DNA of 64,000 nt from Hymenopus coronatus (taxonomy: Eukaryota > Arthropoda > Insecta > Mantodea > Hymenopodidae), in the NCBI GenBank assembly GCA_030762935.1, contig CM060893.1:15506897-15570896 (forward strand), in the 5' to 3' direction. The notes beneath the pieces were generated by a model. That model did not search any database, was not told where the DNA came from, and saw only the letters and a program-made list of their open reading frames with translations. Made by a program: the position numbers and the translations under genes. Shown here in pieces: positions 25,501 to 37,500 of this stretch; within the stretch, counting starts at the first letter, position 1; each line of letters starts with the position of its first letter.

Positions 25501-28500
25501 AAATGCCATTATTTTTAGATACTTTCAACTCTCCTTTGTTTTGCAAGAAGAAAATCACCCAAGTATTGCTATAAATATTATTTTTATTGAATGGCACATG
25601 TTCTTTTCTTGTTAAAATCTTTTTCTGTGAAAGTGCAGTAGCATCATTAAAACAATGAACTCCTGGCAATTACTTAGAAATAAAGAATGACAAATGGTTT
25701 CGTAGCTTGGTACAACTAAAGAAATCTGAATTAGTAATGGATCTGTAGTTGGAAAACATTTACTGTAATGTTTATTATGCCTGCATTATGTTAGCTGCAT
25801 TGGAAGTAGGTTTTAAAAGTATATGTCAACAATAAACAAATGATATCCCCATGCACTAAACTGACTTTCCACTTTGCTAATGATGCAGTCATCCAAGTGA
25901 ATTCTTATTCTTGTTCCCAGGGTATTTGTAAATCAGCCTTAAGATAGTTACTAGTATCGCGGAAAAATAACCATCTGCCACATCCCTAAATCCCTACTAC
26001 TATAAAAATAGGTTATATCCATTCTATTCTGCTTGATTTGAATTACAAAATAATTATAGTTTTCTTAAAGTAAATACTAAACACAATAACATCAACACAT
26101 TGCACAGAAAGTGCTTAAAATAATGAAGTTTTACAAAATGTAAACATGTTAATTATTTGCGATTTCTTACTTTCCGAATTCAATGAAATTATTATTACTG
26201 TAAAGCATCCGGAAATTCACATTCCAAGTCCATCAATATAAATCAGCTTGAAAATAAGTTTCAAAAGGTCTAAGTGCTATATAAAATCACAAGAATCTTA
26301 TGTATCACAATCACACGACTTTCTCTACCTTTACAGCTTCTCATTATCACAGCAATCACATAAAAGCTGTGTTGCCAAATTAGTGCTTTTTGCACTAGAT
26401 CACCAGGACTTCGACAGCGCTGAAAAATTAATCTCAGTGGCTAACATCAAAATTTGCAGCCTTTTGAGGTGTATTTGTAACAAAATATTTATACCTGATT
26501 TAAGAATAGATATTTACAACTGTTATATTGAAGGATACCACAATCCTTTGCTATATCTATGTAGAACTTAAAAAGACAATTAAGGAATTGAGCTTCGATA
26601 CAGAAGGAGGCCTCGGGAAAAGGTGTATTGCTTTTGCTATCAAACTTGTCAAGCAATGAGAACATCATCTTGATAATATGAAAGCACTGGAGATATCTTA
26701 ACTGAGTGTTAAGCCATTATCTGAAAGTACATAAAGGCATGAAAGTTACAGAACTTGCAGACGCTTTTGGTTTTCATTAAGATGAAATTGATAGAATTGT
26801 CGACCAGTGGAAAAATTTCTCTAACCAAACCTGAGACAACAAAGAAACTAAAATGGTATTTTGGGTGGAATTATTAGTTCCTAGATGCTGCAGATTTAAA
26901 TCCATAGGACCTGTGTAATCTGGATGTGGCAGTGTTTCTCTACCTCATAGTAATGCAGAAGTGGAAAGGGTTTGAGTATAACGAAGACCAAATTAATTGC
27001 AGAATTGAATGGGCATTGGCACTTTAAATCATAGTTGATTATATGGCAAGAGTTAAAAAGGGTGAACAAAAGTTGCTGTGATTTTGAACTTGCCAAACAC
27101 ATGGTGAAAATAATCAGTTCTAATACTGCTGCATATATCTTCAAAGATAACCAGCCTTCAATTATTGCAGCAGTAGCGGATGAAATAGAAGTGTTATTGA
27201 GAGCAGGTAAGTGTTAATTGATAGGCATTATTATTGTAAAATATTTAACATCTTTTCTAGCGCCTCCTTGTTAAATGTTGACACTTTTCTGGTGGCATTT
27301 AGGTTCACTTTTAGTGGCATCAATGAGTTGGCAACACTGCATAAAAGATGATTCTTCTGTTCACTTTATGCTACATATGTTTTAGCTAGATATAATCTCA
27401 AACTAAGGAATATGGAATTGCTTTCATGCACGATAGAATACTGTATTCATACTATGGATCAGTTTTTGTTTAAAAAAAAAAAAAAGAAAAAAGAAAAAAA
27501 AATGCAGTAGGATACTTTATAGATGCCACAAGGCAGTTCAATTTGGGAAAATTTATAGATGTAATAACAGATACTAAAAGCATGGTTAATGCCACAGAAG
27601 TTTTTGGAAAAATGGTACTGGAATGTTAGCCCAGGTTGTTAAGGCACAGACTCATGAACAGGAAGACTGTGCTCCAAATCGCACCAGGATCATCCTCGGA
27701 CTGAGACGATTTCCAATTTTCTTCTATCCTCATAATTGACAAATGTCAACACTTACGACTGGAATGTTTGTTTGGTTCCCAAATTTGCTTTCCAAATCAT
27801 TTCATTTCATGTAGGTAATATATGCCCACTGCCTGTGATTCCATAATATTAGTAAGTACAGGGGAGGGCTCCATCTCTTTTGGTTAACCAGATATAAAAA
27901 AAATTGTATACAATTCATTCTAAATGAAAAACATATCAAGAGGCTATACACAGAAAATCTCTGCCAGGCATGCTTAAACCATGCTGATTTTAACATTCCA
28001 TTTCATTATTTTTCTTATTACAGTATATTCTCGATTATCCAGTTTGCAGATTATCCGTGCATCCCCCCCCCCCCCCAAATTATTTTGTTATAATGTCAAC
28101 AAACATTTTTTTTTGCTTCTGGAAATGGCACTTATTGTCATGTGGCGGTTTTTTTTTTTTTTATTATTTTATAAAGCAAGACAATACCTATGCACAGAAG
28201 TAGAATAAACTTTTGAACAAAGAATACATGTTGAAAAAAGCTTTTAAAGTAATTTCCTATTTATACATATGTATGTTGTACCTTAAAAGCATTAAATTAT
28301 GGGTTTCTTGTTTATTCGTGTTTTTCAATGATTTTTGCTTCTTCTCCCCCACATTACCTGGGGTAATGGAGAGCATACTGTATTAGGTTTTGATTTAAGA
28401 TGTTCAAAGGTAAAACATATGCTTTTTTTTGGAGGGGGAGGGGATTTCACTGAACCTCAAAAAAAGTATTTCTAGTGAAATATCAATATGACATTTTCAG

Positions 28501-31500
28501 ATGCAATGCAGTCTTTTCTCTAATTATAATGAGCAACCAATAGAAAAAGTAAAAAACAGAATGAAGAAAAAAGTTCCAAACCAAAATTCTACTCAGCATG
28601 CAATAGTGTTTAAGTGTGCCACAATAAGTGTGTAAGTTTACATGCTTTATTATATGTACAACAAAAATGTTATAATTAGCTAATCAAGCTATTAAATTTC
28701 TTGTCTCTTAATCCATCACAACTTCCTTCATCTCTTCTAATGAAGTTCATGCAATGGGGAGGAAGAATGGCAGGAAACCAAAACTTACCATCTTCATATG
28801 GAGCAGGAAACGGATCAGGTGGAGGAGTGCGAATAACTGAAACATAAACACAGACATGCTAGAGGAGACATGCAGCCATGCTGTAACACTTGTCCTGAGT
28901 TGAAAACTCTGAAGAACACTATTAGCTTAAGATGTGCCCAAGGTGAATCAGGTGAGAGTAATGACGTCAGCAAGAGTCTGTAACTGTGTAATAATTTATT
29001 TAAACGTTATCTAGTTTCCTTTTTGCACTACATTTAATAAACAGAAAACTTTACAGCACTATTACCTTAAAATTGATAATGAATGATACACTTTAATTAC
29101 CTTAAAATTCTTAATTATTTCTTCCTCACTAGTCATGCGTAGGATAAGAGTTGGAAAGGTAGAATCAGACTGAAAAATTCAACACTGTAGTTGGGATTTG
29201 AACTACAGATCTCCTGATTTCTGTCCAGTTGCTCAAACCACTGAGCTACCATGACAGCATGCCAATGCAGGATAAATTCCCCAACTGATTTGCATGTTTC
29301 CCGGTAAACCACAAGGAGATCTCAAATTATTTTGAGATGAAATACCCAAATGTGGCTTACAATCTAAGTACTTTAGTCCCAGGTAAAGCACTAAAATTGA
29401 ATACTGATAGTGAATATTAAGTGACTATTCCTTAAAGTACTTATGACATTTTAGGTCACCATTGGAGTATGTTCATCTCAAAATCATTTGAGATCTTCTT
29501 GTGGTTTACTGGGAAACATGCGAGTCAGTTGAAGAATTTAATCCTTTGTTGGCATGTTGCATGTTAGCTCAGCGGTTAGAGAAACTGGATGGAAACCAGG
29601 AGACCCATGGTTCAAATCCCAATTATGGTATTGAATTTTTCAACCTGACTACCTTTCCTACCTTACTAATGATAATATGCAGAGAGCACATTTGGCTGTT
29701 TGGCATTTGGAGGGCAGGGGCTAAAACAGAATGGGTGAAACTTATGTCATACATTCATTCCATGGACACCTTTAGAGACTATGGCTGGTTCACAATAACC
29801 AAGAATGGTAACATGAATGACAAAGTTAAAATATATATATTATATAGTTAGGGTTCACAAGTAATGGAAAGCTTTCCCAGGGCCTGGGAAGACTTGGCCA
29901 AGAAAAGTTACTTAGTCGAGCTTTAACTCTCTTATATGGCATATTTGATCTGTATTATACACATTAGAATATTCATTATAGTAACTATTTCAGGCAACAT
30001 GACATGAAACAGTTGCTAGAGCTCTCTAGTTGCAAACAAACTGTAAAATGATGCTGGAAGACATTCTAGCATATGTGTGTCTTAACTTCAGATCCACTAA
30101 ATGTTAGACATGAAAATGTCATCTGCATTTTATATGCAACTTAAAACTGCCAGAAATAATTAACAATAAATAACTTTAATATTTGCTTTTGTTGACAATG
30201 CTCTCAATTGCCAATATATCAATTAAACGTTCTTTCATGCCCAATTTAGAATGGGACGCTGGGAACCACAGTAGTTAAAGAGCGTCCATAAATAACATGC
30301 CATTTACATTTACCACCTGTGTGCTAGAATATCATCCTGCAGGAGTTTTTTTTTTACAAGCCAGCAAATCTATTAATGCAGAGCTTTGCTTTTCAGCACA
30401 TCATTGGTCTGGACCAGGTTTGAACCCAGGCCTTGGCATCAGAAGGCCAATGCCTAACCAACTGAGTCACCCAAACCAACAAACTATTATTGAAGAATGA
30501 AGCTTGGCACATCTAGAGAAATCTGAGATAGAAATGAATAGTGCATTTAGAAAATGTTAATCAAATTTTAAAGTCGGTTAACCTGCATTATGTTTGTTGA
30601 GTCAGAAGCAAGTGAAAAAATTACCATTGGTCAGCTAGAAACAAATGAAATCTGTGTAGATAATCAACTTTACCACTTTGTTTTACTGCTGTGGTCATTG
30701 ATATGCATTCCCATACTTGATAACGGGTTAAATATTGTTAAGTTGCTCTGTTACCAATTTTTGAGTTAGTGTGAGTCAGCCATTAATCATGCGAGGGGAC
30801 ACCAACTGGAACACCCAAGAGGGTATACAGTTTAAATAAAGGATATAATGGGTCAAGATGATGAACAAACAGCTTTTTAAGTATTTATTGGATCAAAAGG
30901 CAAACAGGAGGACATAAGAGACCAAACTCTGCAATAAGGTGTTTAAACCACTTAATGAGAAACCCATTCACATCACTACAACTACAGGAGGTGCTCTGAA
31001 ACCATCTAGTACTAAGCAATCTGTGAATGAACATGTGCAGGTAGTCAAATGAGTAAACAAAGCCATTTAATCAATTAATGTACGGAAAGATATATTTCAA
31101 AAGAATGGTCTAAACCATCTTCCTCCAATATTACCATTGTTGTAATATATAGTATTTTTATTTACTTATTTATTAACAAATACAATGCACTATACTAAAC
31201 CTCTATACCACACACACAAGCAGTTGGCAGGCTTAGGGCAGCCCAAGGACTATTAGACATATCCCTGTTCTCGGAAGGAACAACACGTTCTGACGGGATT
31301 GTGGGGTTTGCAAGTGAGAGATTGGGTTGTTGAGTGACAGGAGGCAAGTATTGCTCCTTGATGGTTGCCAATTATGGTGCAATGGCGGTGTGATGATTTT
31401 TCAAAAACATTTAGTTTTGAGGTTTTAATTTTGATATCCAAGCAACTTTTGAAGGATTGTAAGGAGCTTAGCCATAGCAGCTGTTGGAGGAAACCTCTAA

Positions 31501-34500
31501 ACCAGAGTTGCAGAAAACAAAAATAAGACTGCGGTGCTATGCAGTCTATGCTACATTATAAAAACTATAGATAGCTCATGTTATCACATTAATTGTAACA
31601 CCATGCAAGAAATTTTCCACCCTTACATGCTAAAATATGACGGAAAATAATTGCTTCTCCCTGCCACTTAAGAGAGTTCATATCTGACAACACAATTTAA
31701 TAAATAAATTCCATGAGACTGGTTCAGTTCATTGAGCTGGAAGAAGTGGTAGACTCTGAGGTGTCAAGTTAATAGTTTGTAAAGATAAGTCAAAATCAAT
31801 AGATGAACTCAAACTGGCAATAATAAATTACACTAACTCAGTGACAAAAGGAACTTTTAATTCAAGTGTTTAACATTAAAATTCAATGTGTGAATCCATA
31901 TCTTCAACAAAATAGGGTATATTTTCAACTTCTTCTGTGAGCAAGTTAAGCATGGTTTTATTAACTTGTTTTCACTTTCTGCTGCTTTCTCCAAATTCAT
32001 TTCAACCAGTCCACAATTGTAGCACAATAAATGCATGGAGTCAGAATTATCACCACATTCCCATATCTTGTTTCACCACTGTGGAGGAACTTAGAGATCA
32101 TACTGTACAACACATCTCATTACACTTCATAAATTGTCAGTCAGTGATGAGCATATTGCAGACTAGCTCTTTTTCTTTTCCAGCACAATTATAAGCATAC
32201 TATGCATATATCCAGGTTTTGGGAGTTAAAATGAACATTTTAGCATGCTGCGCTTAATTTTGAAACTGATTTCAACCAAGGATTGGATAACAGAGGGTGC
32301 AGAGTTTGTTAACCTCCTGTATGTCAGCCTAGAAGACTTATTGTATTACCCCGCTGGGGTGTCCACTCTCATTGGTCTTCCAAAATCTGTTCCTTGAAGA
32401 AGTTTAGTATTTTGGCACCAATGTTAGGGTCCATTCCAAAAGTTTCCCTGATTATGGATAGGACAAGTCTCTTCTTTTCCAGGAATGGGCAGCCAAACAC
32501 AATCTTCCTGTTTGCACATTCCACATATGGGTTCATCTTTGTAGACGCCCACTTTGTGTAGATGTTTCCTAAAACATCATGTTCAGTAATCAGAGCAACT
32601 GCTCTTCTGATCCCTGCTCTGCCCAGTTTGAGCAGCTAAGAGCAGAGGGAGCTGATTCAATTTTGAATCAATTTTTGTATTGGTATCTTTCCTTAGATCA
32701 TGTTTTAAATGCTGTTTAGCAGTAGTATGTATACTGACACTAACAATGGGCTCAGACCCAAAATATGGGGTCTCAGCTCACATTTTGGTTAATCTATCCG
32801 ATTTCAACCAAAAGTGAAATGTATCAACAAATTTTCTTCAAACTTTGTAGGCACTTCTATAAAATTCTAACTTCATATGTGCCCTACTTTGTCAAAAATT
32901 AAAAAATTGCCACCATTTTTTTTTTTACAATACTCTACACATATCAATTTCAGTTATATTAGAAATACATCAAGAAATGTTACTCAAACTTTTAATTCAA
33001 AATTCAAAAGTAATGTCACTGACTTGTTTAACTTGGCAAAATATCTCAAGAGTTTTTGGTATCTCTGTTCGTAAAATGGGTGAGTGTGCAACTCTGTATA
33101 TCCATTAGATTTATTAAATAGCTACCCCAAACACTTCCAGCACTTGCTGTTAAACTACATTTCCAAGTGATGTAGTCTCCAAGCAGAATGGCAGCAACTT
33201 AACCTCTATAGATTAAGTGCTTCAAAATATTATGACTATTTTTGGTGATTCAATTTCAATCTATGTAATATTAAAATTGTTATATACTGGAGGTAGCCCT
33301 AAAGTTTGTTAAATATTGTGATACCTGCTTCTAATATTAAAAGACTTAAAAAGTAAAGATAAAGATGGTAACAGTGAAACAACTATATAAGCTATAAACT
33401 TAGTTATATATGACAAATATTTCACTATCTTAAATGTAAAGCACACAAGTGTGTACATACTGTTTCAATTAATAAGTACTAGTACACAATAAGCTAATTG
33501 TTACATGCACTGCACATAATATGCTAACAAGAAGATACTGCTTGACTGCCTCTGTGTCGAGTGGTCAGTGTTCTGGTTTCTAAACCCAAGGGTCCCAGAT
33601 TTGATTCCCAGCTGGGGCAGAGAATTTTTCTTTTACCAGAAGCACTCCCTATCCTCCACAGAGTCTGGAAGTATGAATGTGGGAGTGAATGTGCGTGTGT
33701 TTAATAGTATAATAATGAGAAAAAAAACTAATGTTACAAAACCCTGTATTTCCAGCAAGCAAAACACCAACAGTTGTTTCTCAAAGTCTGTTGCTAGTAC
33801 CACTGTACCATCCGGTAGGCTTAATCAGAAACATTTAGCAATTAGGAGTGTATAAGTCATGCCAGAAACAGGTTTATTAATAGGAAATCCTAACATGACA
33901 GATTTAATGTTGATACATGTAGCAAGTAAAAATGCTTCTGCGACCCCTTGTTCCTATCCTCAAAATGGTTATTTTAGAAATGCCTTTGTATTTTCCACAC
34001 ATTGCTTTTCTACATCCATGCACTTTTATACATTAGTTATCAAACCACACACCTTTTCAAGAGTATTGAAGTGTCACCATTTACAATAACCACACATCTA
34101 TAAATACTACACTATCAAATTGCATGCTACACTCAACAGTTCAAATAGTAGCAACAGCTAATACAGAGCATATACACATAAATATTTAAATATATTTTCA
34201 TAGAGTATCCGTAATATTTTAAAGGGTGTCTAAAGAAATGAAAAATGAGCAATGCACAAAACATAACTTCAGCAAGCAAGATGACTATTTAATTTTCTAC
34301 CAAACACTATAACACAGTGCTATTAAATGACAAATTGCAACAAAAACTTATTCATTACACATGATTTATTCAATGTAAAGCCAAACATCTATAAAACACC
34401 AAGTCATCAAATCTTGCACCACCAAACATATTCACTTTTGTCTCCCGTTCAAATTTTGTATAAACTTCATATGGACTTATTTTAAAGCTTATGGAGTCTA

Positions 34501-37500
34501 CTTTAAACATACACAAGATTGAATATGACTCAAAATGTTTGTTATTTATTGAAGAAATTTGGACTTACAAAATTCAATGTCACAGAGGAGGCCATGACAC
34601 CCTGATCTTGTCTACGAGTTCTGTCTTGTATGATAAATTAAGATATTATAGTTTCGTCTAGTGCATCTCAAGCAAACGGCTGTTATAAAAGTAAGTACAA
34701 ACACCAATTATTTTATTTGTCTATATAAAAACGATGTCTGTAATCCGCAGTAGCTACGGCTGCCTGCAGCTGTAGCTAACCTAATTTTGTCGGCATAATG
34801 GCCGGAAATCAGAGTAACCAACAAGGAAATTCAAGTTATGCATCTATAGCAAGGTCACCACCATCTAAAGAGCAAGCAATAGTCATTGAAGCAGTAGAAC
34901 AGATTCCTCTTAAAGATTACGTCATTTCAGTCGGCAAACTCACTGATCCCAGTAATATCAGATATGTTTCCCGTATATCTAACGGTAGAATCTGTATGTA
35001 TCTTTCAAACAACAGATTGCTGAAGATCTCGTCTCAAATAATCCAAGATTAAAAGTAAACAACATGTTACTAGAAATGAGACCCCTCATAACAAAGAATG
35101 TCAGAGTAGTAATATCTGATGTAAGTCCAGTTATCCCTGACAGTATCATAGAGGAACATCTAGGTGACCTTGGCATAACACCAGTATCCCAGCTGCAACC
35201 AATAAGAGCAGGAATTTCAGAACCCGGTTTTGCTCATATTTTGAGCTTTAGAAGGCAAATGTTCATTCACCCTACAGATCTACCAAATTTGCCAGACAGC
35301 ATACAAATTAGATACGAGGAAACAAACTACTGGTTATACTTTACCACAGATACCTCCATCACTTGCTTTATATGCAAACAAGAGGGACACCTAGCCAAAG
35401 AAAGCAAGAACATTGTACATGAAAAAACAGCCAACAGTTTAAACTTAAAAACTAAACCAAACATTAAACCTGCTACAGAAGAATTTCCAGCACTTGATCA
35501 GAATACATCCAGTCAACATAAGTCAGTAGGACTAAATACTGTCAACAGCCAATGCACCCCTGATGAAAGCAACAATGGGTCTGATAAATCAGAGCTCCCT
35601 AACCTCAATACACAGATCACTTCAACTCCAATTCAGAAGAGCACCAACCCAAAGTCCTCTTCTAAACTAACATCTAAAAACAAATGTTAACACCTCCCAT
35701 AAAACGTACTTACTCACCAAGCAACTCAACCTCAACCTCTACAACCCAGGTCGATAGTGAAATTAATGTAAGTGTTAATGCTTCTTCAGACAAAGACTCC
35801 GAAAAAGAAGATTGTAAGGTATCCTCTAAGCCTGTCAGCAAGAAACCTAAGCCATTGGACAAAAAATCCCAAATTCTTGAAGGACTACTGCCATTGAAAC
35901 AGATCATAGAAGACAATCCAGAGGACTACATTCTCAACTTCACCCAGCTTACTGGTTTCATACAAAACACAGTTGGTGCTCACGATTTTGCAGCGGAAGC
36001 CCTAAACTACACAGAAGACATTCAAGGATTAGTAGAAACACTGCAAAAGCTGCATAAACTCCTCAGGGATAAGGGAGTTAAAAATAGATTCACTCGAATA
36101 TGGAAAGTGCTTAATTCTGCCCTAACTTTGAAACATCCTTCTCCAGAGGTAATAGAAAACAGCTCCTTAAATGGCCAGTAAAGTATCATCATTATTTTTT
36201 TTTTTAATACACCACCATGGCTCTTTCAATTTGTCAGTGGAATTTAAATAGCTTCACAGCTCAGTTTGAATATCTACAAATCCTTATAAACAATTATTCT
36301 CTAGATGTAATATGTTTACAAGAAACAAATTTTAAAAATAATACAATTAGTAAAATTAAACATTATGATGGCCATAACAAAAATTGTTTAAATGCTGGTT
36401 GTGCTAGTGGTGGTGCAGCTATATATGTTAAAGATTCATTAGTAAATAAGCAACTTTATTTACACACAACTTTAGAGGCTATAGCAGTGCTTATTATTTC
36501 TCCATTCACATTATGTATATGCAATCTTTATATACCAAATAGTATAGAATTAAGCTCGGATATATTAACAGAGCTTATCAAGCAATTGCCTAAACCATGC
36601 ATTCTTGTCGGCGACTTCTTTTTTTTTTTTTTTTGGTAGTGTTTAACACCCGCTTTAACTACTAATGGCACCACAGGCGGTGACACTGATGATACATGAA
36701 TGATGATGGAGCACTGGTGGAATGCGATGGTGGGGGAAACCGGAGTACCCGGAGAAAACCCGCTCCAGCGCCATTTTGTCCACCACAAATCTCACATGCA
36801 GTCGCTTGGGATAGAACCCCGGCCGTCTAGGTGAGAGTCGAGTGGTCTAACCACTCGGCCACGGCGCGGCCTTGTCGGTGACTTCAATAGTCATAACACA
36901 ATATGGGGCTGTAGATCTAATGATAGAAGAGGGCATATTATTAGTAATGTTATTGAACAGGACAATCTAGTGCTTCTAAATACTGGTGAACCAACACATC
37001 TTAGTTTGCCTTACAACACCTTTAGTGCTATTGATTTATCATTATGTACCCGAGATATAGCTCACCTATTTGAATGGAATGTTTGTGAAGAGCTATATGG
37101 GAGTGACCATTTTCCTATAGTTCTAAAAACATACACCTCAAGCACTATATGCCCAATTACAAAATTTAACTACAAAAAAGCTGATTGGGAAAAATTTCAA
37201 AAAAGTTTAGATAAACGTATGGAAAATTTAATACCCCCCTGGGAATTCCACAAAACAACCATTAATAATGTAGTGGAATCTTTCTCCAATTGCATAATAC
37301 GAGCTGCAGGAAATAGCATACCAAAGATAAAGTTACATTTAAATAAAAGAGCAGTTCCATGGTGGAATGAAACCTGTAAAAAGGCAATTAGAGATAAAAA
37401 CATTGCATACAACAAATATAAAAGACATCCTACCTTGACAAACAAAATTAATTTTCAGAAACATAGAGCTGCAGCCAGAAAACAAATAAAAGAAAGCAAA

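Noticed and set aside
29548..29630. Candidate functional tRNA gene
   Set aside because: The A and B boxes are present but the cloverleaf does not close, and related copies show that it is part of a repeat.
29501..29851. 116-codon plus-strand ORF
   Set aside because: Its first part is the composite tRNA-like repeat. The peptide is not conserved in the sister copies.
31150..31470. Possible non-LTR tail read as a minus ORF (31253-31441)
   Set aside because: I could not find reverse transcriptase, RNase H or a clear tail. The resemblance is too weak to annotate.
36780..36870. Candidate Leu/Ser tRNA gene on the minus strand
   Set aside because: It is the head of a SINE with an A tail and target duplication, not a stand-alone gene.
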